A DNA stretch of 64,000 nucleotides. Source: Anaerolineales bacterium (GTDB taxonomy: Bacteria > Chloroflexota > Anaerolineae > Anaerolineales > E44-bin32). Location of the stretch: NCBI GenBank assembly GCA_029210945.1, contig JARGGH010000010.1, forward strand, positions 21,418-85,417, given 5' to 3'. The notes below the pieces were generated by a model, which worked only from the letters and a program-made list of their open reading frames with translations, was not told the origin of the DNA and made no database searches. The first letter of the stretch is position 1. Each line of letters opens with the position of its first letter. Made by a program: the position numbers and the translations under genes. Shown here in pieces: positions 53,863-63,498 of this stretch.

Positions 53863-54645
53863 TTAAATATTCAAAGCGATCAGTGCACCAAAACGACCCG
53901 TTTTTCCCTTCTCGGCCCGGTGAGAGAACCAGCGCCGCAGATCGCATGCAGTACAGATCCGCGCCGTTTCGATGTTCTCCACGCCGGCAGTATGGAGCTG
54001 GGCCTGATTGGCTGACCAGAGATCAAGATAAAGACTGCCATTGCGCTTTAAAAAATGCGCTTCAGCCTGCCCGGAAAAAGCCTGACGGAAGCGTGCAAGC
54101 ACGTCTGGCCCCACCTCGTAATGATCCGGTCCGATCGACGGTCCCAATCCGGCGTATAAATCTTCAGGACGTGAACCGAAATTTTCGTGCAGCGCCGCGA
54201 CGGCTGCGCCGGCCGCTCCACGCGCCGTGCCAAGCCAACCCGCATGCGCAATCGCAACCGCTTTGTTCACCGGATCGACGAGCATGATCGGCACGCAATC
54301 GGCAAAACGCATGAACAGGGTCACTTCCGGGTTCGCCGTGATCAAGATGTCCGCCTTGGCGTGCGGATCCTCCCCTCGCGGCTGCTGCGCCTGGACGTAT
54401 TCTGCAGAGTGCACCTGCCAGACATCGAAGAGTGAACCCATCGGGCGCTGTAGGGCATCCAATGCGCGCTGGTGGTTGGCATGAACCCGGCCGGGCTCAT
54501 CACCGACCGTTCCGCCCACGTTCAACGAGTCCCAGGGGGCCGGGCTCACGCCGCCTTCACGCGTGAAGATCGCGTGCACAACGGGCAGTCGAGTAAATGA
54601 TTCAAACTGGAAAAAATGGATGTGGCTGGCAGATCGGATCGGCAT
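53863..54645 (-). CDS. pgeF: Polyphenol oxidase/purine nucleoside phosphorylase PgeF (YfiH/YlmD-like)
   Basis: 260-aa DUF152 protein. Zinc-binding residues are in VWQVHSAEY, FMRFADCVPIMLVD and AIAHAGWLGTARGAAGAAVAAL. Known members act on purine nucleosides; laccase activity reported for some. Part of a minus-strand run from CcdA to DUF167, often linked to yggS and division genes. Confidence 0.92.
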   Translation of the reverse strand: MPIRSASHIHFFQFESFTRLPVVHAIFTREGGVSPAPWDSLNVGGTVGDEPGRVHANHQRALDALQRPMGSLFDVWQVHSAEYVQAQQPRGEDPHAKADILITANPEVTLFMRFADCVPIMLVDPVNKAVAIAHAGWLGTARGAAGAAVAALHENFGSRPEDLYAGLGPSIGPDHYEVGPDVLARFRQAFSGQAEAHFLKRNGSLYLDLWSANQAQLHTAGVENIETARICTACDLRRWFSHRAEKGKTGRFGALIALNI

Positions 54646-54693
54646 ATTGCGAGTCTACCATGTCGACCGGCGTGTGTTTAGCGGATCGGCGGA

Positions 54694-55662
54694 TCAGGAT
54701 TTCGCGGCGAGTTCGCCGGCTGCGGCGAGCTTGTCCGCGATCGCGAGGCGCGTCACCTCCATCGTCTCTTCGACATACGGATAGGCCAACCACACATTCA
54801 TCAGTCCGAAGAGCGAGCCGGTGAGTGTCCGTAACAATGGCGTGCTCTCCCGGATCGGGAAGTCAATCAGCGGCACGAATCCGAGCAGCTGACTGCCTCC
54901 GTCGACGGCAAGCGGCAGGATTCCGAAGATCGCCCACGCCAGGATAGGAAGCGGCTTGACGCGTTTGCGGACCAGTCCAAACAGCAATCCTGAGACGAAG
55001 ATCGCCCCGTAGATTGCCACATCACGCTGACACAATGCGACCTTGTAACCAGCCTGCTCGTTTCCGATGAACTCACGCCCTGCGGAGAGGTTGTAAGGGT
55101 CATTTCCGGTAAGCGCTTCATAGCTGGTATCGGTAAGCCCCGTCCGCTCGAGCGGATAGACAGCTTGCTCGCCAAAGATAAACCAGCTCCGGTAGGCCAG
55201 TTGATGGCAAAGCGGCTTGTACACTGAGTAGATCAGGCGTGCCGGGCGTTCCGCTCCAACCTTCATCAAATACGGAGCGCCAAAAGGGAGGCTGACATAA
55301 AGGAAGACGATGATGTTGAAAACCGCCAGCCAACCGCGCGCGAAGAGCAGCAGCGCGCGGTTGAGCCCGATCGCTTTTGAACGGTCCATGCCGCCCGATC
55401 CGGGCGCGGCTGCCGGCGCGGAGGCAGCCGCAGCTCGCAGAGCCACTTCGATATCCACGCGCTCGATTGGAGCTTCGAGGGTGTAGGGCCCGATCTTGAG
55501 CACCGGGATGCGCTCGGTGTAGCGTGCGGATAAATCCGCGTCCGTTTCGATATCCACTTCGGATAACTTGTGGGGGATCTCATCGTGCAGATCCTTAAGC
55601 AACTCTTTAGTTTCATCACAAAGACCACAACCATCGCGCGTGTAAAGTATGACCTGCATCAT
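54694..55662 (-). CDS. Glutaredoxin-like domain fused to DUF2085 membrane domain
   Basis: 322 aa. Residues 1-80 form a DUF836/glutaredoxin-like fold with redox pair CGLC (Cys12, Cys15) and cis-Pro at IPVLKI. An Ala/Pro linker (~80-95) leads to four or five transmembrane helices of DUF2085: YKPLCHQLAYRSWFIFGEQ (the CHQ hallmark), LCQRDVAIYGAIFVSGLLFG, AVDGGSQLLG, RTLTGSLFG. Function unknown. The fusion suggests a cytosolic thiol relay feeding a membrane partner. Its start (ATGATG at 55662) overlaps the TlpA stop. Confidence 0.8.
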   Translation of the reverse strand: MMQVILYTRDGCGLCDETKELLKDLHDEIPHKLSEVDIETDADLSARYTERIPVLKIGPYTLEAPIERVDIEVALRAAAASAPAAAPGSGGMDRSKAIGLNRALLLFARGWLAVFNIIVFLYVSLPFGAPYLMKVGAERPARLIYSVYKPLCHQLAYRSWFIFGEQAVYPLERTGLTDTSYEALTGNDPYNLSAGREFIGNEQAGYKVALCQRDVAIYGAIFVSGLLFGLVRKRVKPLPILAWAIFGILPLAVDGGSQLLGFVPLIDFPIRESTPLLRTLTGSLFGLMNVWLAYPYVEETMEVTRLAIADKLAAAGELAAKS

Positions 55663-56282
55663 AACCCGATCCCTAACTCGTTCAAATAGTCGTTCAATTG
55701 TCGTTCCTGAACCAAACCGATGTGAATGAACCGGATCTGCCCCTGCTCATCGATAAGCACACTCGAAGGGTAGCCGCGGATTTCGTATAACCTTTGGACA
55801 ATGCGCCCTGGATCAAGCAGGAGCGGAATGCTCAAGCCGTTTTCCTCACCAAATGCCCTGACTTCCTGCACCGATTCTCCATCGTTAACCGCAAGGATCA
55901 GGAAACCGTCATCTTTGTGGTCCTGATAGGCAGCCTCCAGCAGCGGCATTTCAACCAGGCACGGCCCACACCACGTCGCCCAGAAGTTGAGCAGCACAAC
56001 GTTTCCACGCAGATCGGACAGACGATATTCTTCACCGTTCACCGCCTCGAGCACAAAATCGGGTGCCGGCGCGCCCACCTTCATCCCGAACTGGGCGCTC
56101 GCTTGCCCGGTTTCTGTCCCCTCACCGAACGCGGGAGAACCCGTTTCGATCACCGGGGAAGGCGAGATCGTCGCTTCCGCGGCGGGAAATCCCCAGAACA
56201 GGATGAAGCCAGATCCTAGCCCGACGAGGATGCCGATCATCATATAAAGCAGCGGGCGGATCCTGTGGCGAGCAGGGCGCAT
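55659..56282 (-). CDS. TlpA/ResA-like membrane-anchored thioredoxin
   Basis: 207 aa. One N-terminal signal anchor (about 11-32), a Ser/Thr/Pro spacer, then an AhpC/TSA-redoxin fold: GAPAPDFVLEAVNGEEYRLSDLRGNVVLLNFWATWCGPCLVEMP with WCGPC at 104-108. IRGYPSSVLID carries the cis-Pro. Extracytoplasmic disulfide reductase, likely reduced by the CcdA protein encoded 3 nt upstream. Confidence 0.93.
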   Translation of the reverse strand: MRPARHRIRPLLYMMIGILVGLGSGFILFWGFPAAEATISPSPVIETGSPAFGEGTETGQASAQFGMKVGAPAPDFVLEAVNGEEYRLSDLRGNVVLLNFWATWCGPCLVEMPLLEAAYQDHKDDGFLILAVNDGESVQEVRAFGEENGLSIPLLLDPGRIVQRLYEIRGYPSSVLIDEQGQIRFIHIGLVQERQLNDYLNELGIGL

Positions 56283-56285
56283 TGC

Positions 56286-57023
56286 TTAGAGCCCAAAATC
56301 GACAAAAAAGCCGAAACGCGCCAATGTCTCAAGCGTCCCGGTGAACAGCAGAACGCCGACGATGACCAGGATGATCCCCGTGGCGATTGACAGGTAGCGG
56401 ACCGCTTTTCCATAGCGGCTCATCAACTCAGCGACGCGACCGACCCCCAGTGCTGCCAGCAGGAAGGGAACTGCCAGACCGATTGAGTATGCGCTCAGGA
56501 GCACAACACCCGTAAGGATCTCTCCACCGGTGAGGGCGAGCGTGAGGACTGCACCGAGCACCGGGCCAACGCACGGTGCCCAACCGGCGGAAAAGAAGAC
56601 GCCCATCAGCGCCGAAGAGAGGTAGCCCAAGCCAGGATCAGGCCGGGTCTGGCGGCGGGTGTCATAATCAAGAAACGGGATCGTGATCAGGCCGGTCGTA
56701 TGCAGACCGAAGATAATCACGACGATGCCGCCCACCTTGGCGAGGATTGTGCGAAGATCGTAAAGCAATGCACCCAGGGCGGAGGCGGCCGCCCCCAGGA
56801 TTACGAAGATAATGCTAAAACCGAGCACAAATGCCAGGCCATGTGAGAACGTCACCCACCGGTTGTCAACGACCTCCCCGGATGGCGTCACCGATCGTCC
56901 GCCCAGATAGCCGATGTACGCTGGCACAAGCGCCAGCACACAGGGTGAGAGGAATGAAAGCAATCCAGCAAGGGCGGAGATACCCACGCCGTACGGGCTT
57001 AGTGTGATGCTACCGAGATCCAT
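56286..57023 (-). CDS. ccdA: CcdA-type thiol-disulfide transmembrane transporter
   Basis: 245-aa DsbD-beta-like protein with six transmembrane helices. The redox Cys pair is in LLSFLSPCVLALVPAYIGYLGG (Cys28) and FFSAGWAPCVGPVLGAVL, matching the inverted repeat fold. It moves reducing power from cytosolic thioredoxin to the TlpA protein. First gene of the run; GGGAGG precedes it. Confidence 0.93.
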   Translation of the reverse strand: MDLGSITLSPYGVGISALAGLLSFLSPCVLALVPAYIGYLGGRSVTPSGEVVDNRWVTFSHGLAFVLGFSIIFVILGAAASALGALLYDLRTILAKVGGIVVIIFGLHTTGLITIPFLDYDTRRQTRPDPGLGYLSSALMGVFFSAGWAPCVGPVLGAVLTLALTGGEILTGVVLLSAYSIGLAVPFLLAALGVGRVAELMSRYGKAVRYLSIATGIILVIVGVLLFTGTLETLARFGFFVDFGL

Positions 57024-57145
57024 AGCGTATCAAGCCTCCCAGCCAGGTCAACCTCGATCGCGCAGAGGTTGATAGCGAGTGTCTTTGAAGAACACATCGA
57101 CAGACCTGCCTGTTTGAGTGATCTCCCGAATTTACATACGGGGTT

Positions 57146-59599
57146 TCAGCGCCCCAACTGCAGACCACGCAAGCGCAAACTGTTCGTCACCACGAAGATG
57201 GAGCTGAAGGCCATCGCGCCAGCCGCAAGCATCGGGTTGAGCAAGCCGAATGCTGCGCTCGGTATGAGCAGGACGTTATAGATCAGCGCCCAGAACAGGT
57301 TCTGCCGAATCGTCCGCAGTGTACCACGTGACAGGATAATTGCACGCTCCACGCCGCGCAGATCGCCACTGAGCAATGTGATTGGTGCGGCCGCGATGGC
57401 GACGTCCGTGCCCGTACCGATGGCGATGCCCACATCGGCCTGTGCGAGCGCAGGCGCGTCATTGATCCCATCACCGACCATGGCGACAATTCTTCCTTCG
57501 GATTGCATTTGTTTAACCACGTTCGCCTTGTCCCCAGGGAGCACTTCAGCTCGCACCAACCTGTTGCCATGCTCATCCTCATGCCGGATACCGACCTGAT
57601 CTGCAATCGCCTCGGCTGTCTGGATATTGTCGCCAGTGATCATGGCCACTTCAAGCCCCAGATCCTGCAGCGCTTGAACGGCTTCCTTTGACCCCTCCTT
57701 GACCGTGTCAGAGATACCGAGCACACCGGCGACACCCCCATCAATCGAGATCGTGACGGCTGTTTTCGCTTCGGATTGCAGCCGGTTGGCGATCTCCGCC
57801 GTTCCGTCAAGAGAGATCTCATAATCATCCAACAAGCGGGGCGTGCCAATCAGCACCTCATGACCGGCGACTGTGGCTGCGATCCCCCGCCCGCTGATCG
57901 CCTCAAATCGATCAGGCTCAGACAAGCTGAGCCCGCGCTCGCCGGCTGCTGCGACGATCGCTTCGCCTAACGGGTGTTCCGAGCCTTTCTCGGCGCTCGC
58001 CGCCAACGAGAGCAGCGAGTTCTCATCGCCCACCCAGCCCTGCAGGACGATATCTGTCACGGCGGGCTGGCCGCGCGTGATCGTGCCGGTTTTATCCAGG
58101 ACGACCGTGTCGATGCTGCCGGCGCGCTCGAGCGCCTCGCTCGATTTGAAAAGGATCCCCGAGCGCGCCCCCAGACCGGTTCCAACCATGACCGCCGTCG
58201 GGGTCGCGAGGCCCATCGCACACGGACAAGCGATGACGAGCACGGCGACCATGTTGATCAGCGCACGCGTGAAGGCAGACACATCTTGAGCCGGCGCCGG
58301 CGCCAGGAAATACCACCCCAGGAATGTAACCAGCGCGATACCGATCACGATTGGCACAAACACCGCCGAGACCTGATCCGCCAAACGCTGGATCGGCGCC
58401 TTGCTGCCCTGAGCTTCCTCTACCAGGCGGATGATCTGCGCAAGGGCCGTATCCTTCCCAACGTTAAGCGCTTCGAATTTAACCCGGCCTTGTTTGTTCA
58501 TCGTGGCACCGAAAAGTTTATCCCCGGGCCCCTTCTCGACAGGCATCGATTCACCGGTCAGCATCGATTCGTCGATCGTCGTGCGGCCTTCGACGACGAC
58601 CCCATCGACCGGGATTTTTTCTCCCGGCCGGACGACGACGATATCACCGACGACGACCTCTTCGATCGGAACGTCGAGTTCTTCACCGGCCCGCACAACT
58701 CGGGCGGTCCGGGCTCGCAGCGCCATAAGCTTCTTGATCGCCTCGCTCGTCCGCCCTTTCGCGCCGGCTTCCAGGTATTTACCCAGGGCGATCAGCGTGA
58801 TGATCACCGCCGAGGTCTCAAAGTACACATGCCCATCGATCAGCCCGAGCAGGACCGGTATCGAGTAGAAATACGCCGCGGACGATCCCATTGCGATGAG
58901 CACGTCCATATTGGCCGAACCATTGCGGAGCGCCTTGTAGGCGCCGTCGTAGTACTGCCAACCGACGTAGAACTGGACTGGGGTTGCCAGTGCAAACATC
59001 AGCCAGGTCGCCCAGGGCGCGTGCCCGATCGCTGCCGGGAGCAGCCCGAAATCGCGCGCCATCGAGAACAAGAACAGCGGCACGGTGAAGATCAAGCCCG
59101 TGATCAGTAAGCGGCGCTGCCGGTTGATCTCGTCCTGCCGGGCTGTGCGCTCGACATCTTCGAGCTCCCCCTCGACCTCGAGCGCCTCGAATCCAGCTTC
59201 CCGAACGGTCGTTCGCAGATCAGCCTGGCTCACGACCGTCGGGATATAGCGGACGCGGGCACGTTCGGTCGTGAAGTTGACATGCGCTTCGACGACTCCA
59301 TCGCGCTCGCGCAGCGATCGCTCGAGACGCCGGGCATCGTTATCATCGCCCAGCCGCTGGAGCACGAGGTCTGCTTCACCGAGAGCCACATCGTAGCCCG
59401 CGCGGCGGATTCGATCCAGGATGTCTGATTGATCGATCTCCGCCGGATCGTAAACCACGCTTGCACGTTCTGAAGCCAGATTGACGCTCGCGTACGAGAC
59501 TCCATCCAACTTGTTCAGATTGCGTTCAACCGTGGAGACGCAGTTTGCACACGTCATGCCTGTGACAGGCAGCGTGATGTTTTTGGTATTTTCTGACAC
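57146..59599 (-). CDS. copA: Copper-translocating P1B-type ATPase
   Basis: 817-aa P1B-ATPase. N-terminal HMA 1 has GMTCANC (Cys17, Cys20). A second HMA-like fold follows, but its metal motif is absent ([16 protein letters not shown]). Then come eight transmembrane helices, CPC in [11 protein letters not shown], the phosphorylation site [30 protein letters not shown] and [18 protein letters not shown]. This is the Cu+ exporter signature set. GTG 59599 ([14 protein letters not shown]) matches family starts; TTG 59626 is an alternative and neither has a strong ribosome binding site. Third gene of csoR-copZ-copA. Confidence 0.94.
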   Translation of the reverse strand: MSENTKNITLPVTGMTCANCVSTVERNLNKLDGVSYASVNLASERASVVYDPAEIDQSDILDRIRRAGYDVALGEADLVLQRLGDDNDARRLERSLRERDGVVEAHVNFTTERARVRYIPTVVSQADLRTTVREAGFEALEVEGELEDVERTARQDEINRQRRLLITGLIFTVPLFLFSMARDFGLLPAAIGHAPWATWLMFALATPVQFYVGWQYYDGAYKALRNGSANMDVLIAMGSSAAYFYSIPVLLGLIDGHVYFETSAVIITLIALGKYLEAGAKGRTSEAIKKLMALRARTARVVRAGEELDVPIEEVVVGDIVVVRPGEKIPVDGVVVEGRTTIDESMLTGESMPVEKGPGDKLFGATMNKQGRVKFEALNVGKDTALAQIIRLVEEAQGSKAPIQRLADQVSAVFVPIVIGIALVTFLGWYFLAPAPAQDVSAFTRALINMVAVLVIACPCAMGLATPTAVMVGTGLGARSGILFKSSEALERAGSIDTVVLDKTGTITRGQPAVTDIVLQGWVGDENSLLSLAASAEKGSEHPLGEAIVAAAGERGLSLSEPDRFEAISGRGIAATVAGHEVLIGTPRLLDDYEISLDGTAEIANRLQSEAKTAVTISIDGGVAGVLGISDTVKEGSKEAVQALQDLGLEVAMITGDNIQTAEAIADQVGIRHEDEHGNRLVRAEVLPGDKANVVKQMQSEGRIVAMVGDGINDAPALAQADVGIAIGTGTDVAIAAAPITLLSGDLRGVERAIILSRGTLRTIRQNLFWALIYNVLLIPSAAFGLLNPMLAAGAMAFSSIFVVTNSLRLRGLQLGR

Positions 59600-59654
59600 A
59601 GGTATTACACCAACCTTCTCTACCAATCTCGCTTAATTTTTTTATAGAACTTGC

Positions 59655-59861
59655 TTAATTTGCGGGTGGATAATTGATCTCGGTCAAAAGCGCCACAATC
59701 TGGTCCTCAGTTGCCGGGTCACCGTACTCGACATGCACGCTGCGATCGGACTGATCGGCCCTGACAACCTGCACGCCTTCTAAGTCGCCCAGTTCCATCT
59801 GGATCGTGTGCACACAATGGCCGCAGGAAATATTGGGAACTTGATACTCTACTGTCGTCAT
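59655..59861 (-). CDS. copZ: Copper chaperone CopZ-like (HMA domain)
   Basis: 68 aa, single HMA ferredoxin-like domain: VEYQVPNISCGHCVHTIQMELGDLEGV with Cys-x2-Cys (SCGHC). Delivers Cu+ to CopA and to the CsoR sensor. Lies between csoR and copA, with small gaps. Confidence 0.92.
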   Translation of the reverse strand: MTTVEYQVPNISCGHCVHTIQMELGDLEGVQVVRADQSDRSVHVEYGDPATEDQIVALLTEINYPPAN

Positions 59862-59882
59862 GATCTTTCTCCTTTTTGCTGG

Positions 59883-60152
59883 TTATACTTTCGTCGCCAT
59901 CTCATATACTTCGATGATTTCTTTCAAGACACGTTCCCGCTCATCCGGATCTTCCCCTCGTACTGCAGTGATTAAACAGGAATGCAGGTGATCGTTAAGC
60001 ACGTTTGTGCTCACCTTGTTTAAGGCCGCCTGGACCGCCTGGATCTGGCGCAGTAGATCGATGCAGTAAGCATCTTTTTCGACCATCTTTTGAATTCCGC
60101 GGATATGACCTTCAATATTGCGCAAGCGCTTTAACGTGTCATCGCGATCCAT
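59883..60152 (-). CDS. csoR: CsoR-family copper-sensing repressor
   Basis: 89-aa all-helical DUF156 repressor. The Cu+ site appears as Cys30, His55, Cys59 (AYCIDLLRQ, NDHLHSC), the C-H-C pattern of CsoR rather than the RcnR or FrmR sets. LKRLRNIEGHIRGIQKMVE is the DNA-facing helix. ATG 60152 is used (AAGGTGG in front) because the longer frame to 60218 runs through the operator and promoter. Confidence 0.93.
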   Translation of the reverse strand: MDRDDTLKRLRNIEGHIRGIQKMVEKDAYCIDLLRQIQAVQAALNKVSTNVLNDHLHSCLITAVRGEDPDERERVLKEIIEVYEMATKV

Positions 60153-60168
60153 CTCAACCACCTTCCGT

Positions 60169-60228
60169 ATACCCCCCCCAGGGGGGATGGGCAATTGGAA
60201 GTATATCGAATATGACACGAATAGTCAA
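60169..60228 (-). promoter_or_regulatory. CsoR promoter and operator
   Basis: Minus strand TTGACT (60228-60223), 17 nt, TATACT (60205-60200), start near 60193. Immediately downstream is a G-tract pseudo-palindrome ATCCCCCC-T-GGGGGGGGTAT (60187-60169), the type-1 CsoR operator form, so repression should block elongation or start. About 41 nt of leader then leads to csoR. Confidence 0.75.
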
Positions 60229-60259
60229 GATAAGCGGGGCGATGAATGGAGATGTGTGT

Positions 60260-61648
60260 TCAGGCCAACATGCCCAGCGTTCGCGCTAGATCCAGGAATA
60301 CGGGTACTTCCAGCGGAAGTGGCGCTCGTTCCCACGCGGCAGGGTCAATCTGCGCAAGTAGGCGTTCAGACCACGCCCAGAGGGAGACGAGGTCCTCAGG
60401 GTAGCGGTGCGGACGGGCGCCGATGTTGCGCATGTCAAAACCGGCCAGCGCCTCAGCCCAACCTTCCCAGGGGACCATATCGGGTGTGCGGGAAAGCGTC
60501 ACCAGGCCGCTGAAATAGACGGGCAGGCCGGATCCAAAATCAGGCGTCCTCGATTTCAAAAAAGCGAGGCTCTCGGTCGTGTTGAATATCAGCCAGAGCG
60601 GGAGTTGGCCGGCGCGCAGGACCAGGCCCGGATCGTATTGTGTAAACGTCTCGACCACGATCCCCGCCGGCGCACGCCTGTGCATTTCATAAAGCTTTTC
60701 ATGCGCTTTAAAGGCGAGCGTTGAGAACGCATGCGGGTCTGCCCCTCTCACCCGGTGGAAGCTGTAACCCGCTTCTTGCGCGAATGCCTGTGCGGAGGCG
60801 TCCAGGCCGGGCTCGCTGCCCCACTCCGATTCCGGGAATTGTTCCGGGTTTTCTCCAGCGATCATCCATCCGCCGCGGTGTGGTGAGCCAGCGCGGTTTA
60901 GCGCCCGGTCGATGCGTTCGCTGCCGTGCAGGAATTCCTCGGCTGTTATGCCGCCCCAGCCCCCCACCTGATAGCGATGGCGCTCGCCGAGTTCATACTG
61001 CAGCCAGACTGCATCACTATCCAGATAGAGGATCGCCCCGCCGGGCTCGAGAACATCGCCGATAAAACTTCGATAGCCGGGCGGAAGCGAGATGAGCTTC
61101 AATCGCAGGTGGCTCACGACGCGCGTCAACCAGCCATCGTGGATCGGGTCGAAATGGGCTACCGCCATCAATTCCGGGTTGCGATCGAGGATTGCCTGCG
61201 CGACGCGTGAGGTGAGTTCGAGATGAGGTCGAAGCTCATCATCAGGGCTTCCGCCGCGCAGGCCAAGAATGAACGGCTGCGGGAGGAAGGGCACACCGAG
61301 CGCAGCCGCCAGATGCGCGCTGGCGCCGCCCAGCGCGGCCCCGATCACCACTGCCGGGAACCTGGCCCCCCGGACAGCATCGTAATCCTGCAGCCGGGCG
61401 TTCACCAGATCGCGGGTCGTGACCGATCTGGCAAGTTCAGGATCCAGCGCCGATGACCGAAATCGCCATCGTACGGCCCGCCGGGCGAATGCGACCGGCA
61501 GCACGTTCAGGAGTTGCAAACCGAGTTTCTCCCAGGATTTGAATTCGAACACGTTGGCGCGTTCGCCAGCCAGGTATTGACCGAGTAAACGCGTGATAGC
61601 CGGTGAGGCTGATTCAAGGCTTTCGAGCTGCACCGTGTTCCCATTCAT
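60260..61648 (-). CDS. Unrecognised 462-aa soluble protein
   Basis: No family is recognised. The sequence looks soluble alpha/beta, with no transmembrane helix or signal peptide. The N-terminal third has a P-loop-free Gly-rich strand turn (VVIGAALGGASAHLAAALGVPFLPQPF), a middle segment reads DPIHDGWLTRVVSHLRLKLISLPPGYRSFIGDVLEPGGAILYLDSDAVWLQY, and the rest holds many Trp residues. The layout recalls a two-lobed glycosyltransferase or SAM enzyme, but no motif is decisive. ATG 61648 lies 20 nt past the MFS stop with AGAGGC in front; GTG 61681 is an alternative. It is translated after the MFS gene in one unit. Confidence 0.7.
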   Translation of the reverse strand: MNGNTVQLESLESASPAITRLLGQYLAGERANVFEFKSWEKLGLQLLNVLPVAFARRAVRWRFRSSALDPELARSVTTRDLVNARLQDYDAVRGARFPAVVIGAALGGASAHLAAALGVPFLPQPFILGLRGGSPDDELRPHLELTSRVAQAILDRNPELMAVAHFDPIHDGWLTRVVSHLRLKLISLPPGYRSFIGDVLEPGGAILYLDSDAVWLQYELGERHRYQVGGWGGITAEEFLHGSERIDRALNRAGSPHRGGWMIAGENPEQFPESEWGSEPGLDASAQAFAQEAGYSFHRVRGADPHAFSTLAFKAHEKLYEMHRRAPAGIVVETFTQYDPGLVLRAGQLPLWLIFNTTESLAFLKSRTPDFGSGLPVYFSGLVTLSRTPDMVPWEGWAEALAGFDMRNIGARPHRYPEDLVSLWAWSERLLAQIDPAAWERAPLPLEVPVFLDLARTLGMLA

Positions 61649-61667
61649 TCTGGTAGGTTTTGCCTCT

Positions 61668-62969
61668 CTATCCCTTAACACCCCTGGCCGCGCTCAGCTC
61701 GTCTGCGCGTGTCTGAAGTTGGCCGCGCAGAATCTGGATGTCTTCAGGCACTTTCCGCGCGGCAAAGATCAGCACAATCGCCCCGACTGTCCAGGCGCTC
61801 ACGCAAATTGCCAGAATCGCCACGTGCAGCGAAGCTCTAACGGCAATCAAGCCTGCCAGCAGCGGCGCGATCGCCGCGCCGCCATTCTCGATGAACAGCT
61901 GTACTGCCAGTGCTGTCGACCGCACTTCTGGCAGCGTGATATCGTGGACTGTGGCGACCACATTCGACGCCGCGAACGGCATGAACAGCGCAGTCACTGC
62001 CATGAGGACGGAAAAGAGCAGCTGCTGGTCGTGTGGCACGCTCATCGTGAGCGTCAGGAATATTGCCCCCGCCACCACGCCAAAAAGAGCGGTCAGGAGG
62101 CGTCCGCGCGGGTTTTTACGGAACGCATAATCGCCGATCAATCCGCCGATAAAATAACCGGCTGCAAGGATCAGGATTGTCGGCGCCAGCGTGAAGAGGA
62201 TCGCGTTCGGATCATAATCGCGCTCGACCTCGAGATAACGGAAAAACCAGAACGTGATCACATTCCACGGAAACACTCCCACAAAGCCTTGCGCAAAAAG
62301 TAGGATGAGCGTCGGCTTCCTGAACAAATCCAGCGCCACCTTCCATTCAAAGCGATAGACGCCAGGCGTCGTCAGGCCGGAAAGTTCGGGCTCGCTCGCT
62401 CCTCTGGGTATCTCGCGGACGGTGAAGAAAATCAGGATCGCCAGGAGGATACCCGCCGCGCCGGTGACATAAAAGATTTTGCGCCAGCCCATCGTCCCGG
62501 CAAAAAACGTCGCGACGATCAAGCCCAGCATATACCCGAGCGGTTGGGTCAGCTGCAGCAGTCCATAGATTTTGCCGCGGCGTTCCGGGCCAAAATAATC
62601 GGATAATAGGCTGTAGAGGCCTGGGTAGGTTGAATCGTCAATCCCCGTCGTGGCCCGCGCAGCCAGAAAACCTCGATACGTCGGCGCGATGGCACTCAAC
62701 CAGGTTGTCGCCCCCCAGATTGCGGCCGCCAGCGCGAGCAGCTTGGGACGGGCGTAGCGGTCGTACAGCACGCCCCAGAGCGGGTAGAGAACCGCACCGA
62801 CCAACAAAGCCCCGGTTACCACCGCCCCCATCTGGGCTTCGTTAATCTGGAAGTCCTCCATAATCTGTGTCGTCATCGGCGCGATCAGCAAGCGATCCGA
62901 TTGGTGGAGCAGCATGAAGAGGAAGAAAACCGACACGACATACCAACGGTAATTGGGCTTTTGTTTCAT
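61668..62969 (-). CDS. MFS transporter
   Basis: 433 aa, 12 predicted transmembrane helices. MFS marks: LLHQSDRLLIAPMTTQIMEDFQINEAQMGAVVTGALLVGAVLYPLWGVLYDRYARPKLL (the DRYxR loop between TM2 and TM3), GIDDSTYPGLYSLLSDYFGPERRGKIYGLLQLTQPLGYMLGL, and MGWRKIFYVTGAAGIL. Resembles the spinster/hexuronate branch, but the substrate is not told by sequence. ATG 62969 fits the family start; an upstream extension to 63059 is antisense-like and overlaps mogA. Same unit as mogA and GNAT. Confidence 0.88.
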   Translation of the reverse strand: MKQKPNYRWYVVSVFFLFMLLHQSDRLLIAPMTTQIMEDFQINEAQMGAVVTGALLVGAVLYPLWGVLYDRYARPKLLALAAAIWGATTWLSAIAPTYRGFLAARATTGIDDSTYPGLYSLLSDYFGPERRGKIYGLLQLTQPLGYMLGLIVATFFAGTMGWRKIFYVTGAAGILLAILIFFTVREIPRGASEPELSGLTTPGVYRFEWKVALDLFRKPTLILLFAQGFVGVFPWNVITFWFFRYLEVERDYDPNAILFTLAPTILILAAGYFIGGLIGDYAFRKNPRGRLLTALFGVVAGAIFLTLTMSVPHDQQLLFSVLMAVTALFMPFAASNVVATVHDITLPEVRSTALAVQLFIENGGAAIAPLLAGLIAVRASLHVAILAICVSAWTVGAIVLIFAARKVPEDIQILRGQLQTRADELSAARGVKG

Positions 62970-62982
62970 CCTAACCTCTGGT

Positions 62983-63498
62983 TTAGATATGTTGGACGGG
63001 GGGCAGATCGCGATGCCCGGCTTCCGCTCCGGGCTCATCGCGCAGCAGATCGACCGCATGGGGCAGCACCTGCATGATCGCCTGCAGATTCTCCCTGGCC
63101 CCGCGTGGAGAACCCGGCAAATTGATGATCAGTGTGCATCCGCGAATGCCAGCCACAGCCCTCGAAAGCATCGCGTGGGGGGTCTTGCCCAGGCTGGCGA
63201 GGCGCATCGCTTCCGCCAGCCCCGGTGCAGCGCGGTCGATCACGCTCGACGTCGCTTCGGGGGTAATATCCCGGGGAGCGAAGCCGGTGCCACCGGTAGT
63301 CAGGATCACATCAATCGAACCGCCATCAGCCCACTCGCGCAACTGCGCTTCAATTTTGTCCCGTTCGTCAGGGACGATAATCTGCTCAGAGACATACCAC
63401 CCTTGCCTCTCGATGAGCTCTTTCAGGGCGGGACCCGATCGATCTTCACGCTCCCCGCTGGCTGAACGATCCGAGACGGTTAGAAGAGCGAAATTCAT
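62983..63498 (-). CDS. mogA: Molybdopterin adenylyltransferase MogA-like
   Basis: 171 aa, MoCF_biosynth/MPT-binding fold: VSDRSASGEREDRSGPALKELIE, VILTTGGTGFAPRDITPEAT, and INLPGSPRGARENLQAIM. Adds AMP to molybdopterin before Mo insertion; could also be the closely related MoaB. Its start and the GNAT stop overlap by 4 nt. No other Mo-cofactor gene is in the window. Confidence 0.9.
   Translation of the reverse strand: MNFALLTVSDRSASGEREDRSGPALKELIERQGWYVSEQIIVPDERDKIEAQLREWADGGSIDVILTTGGTGFAPRDITPEATSSVIDRAAPGLAEAMRLASLGKTPHAMLSRAVAGIRGCTLIINLPGSPRGARENLQAIMQVLPHAVDLLRDEPGAEAGHRDLPPVQHI

Noticed and set aside
57974..59110. Long plus-strand open frame (378 codons)
   Set aside because: It is antisense to copA, Arg/Asp/His-rich and of no known family. 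In this GC-rich DNA long antisense frames are common.
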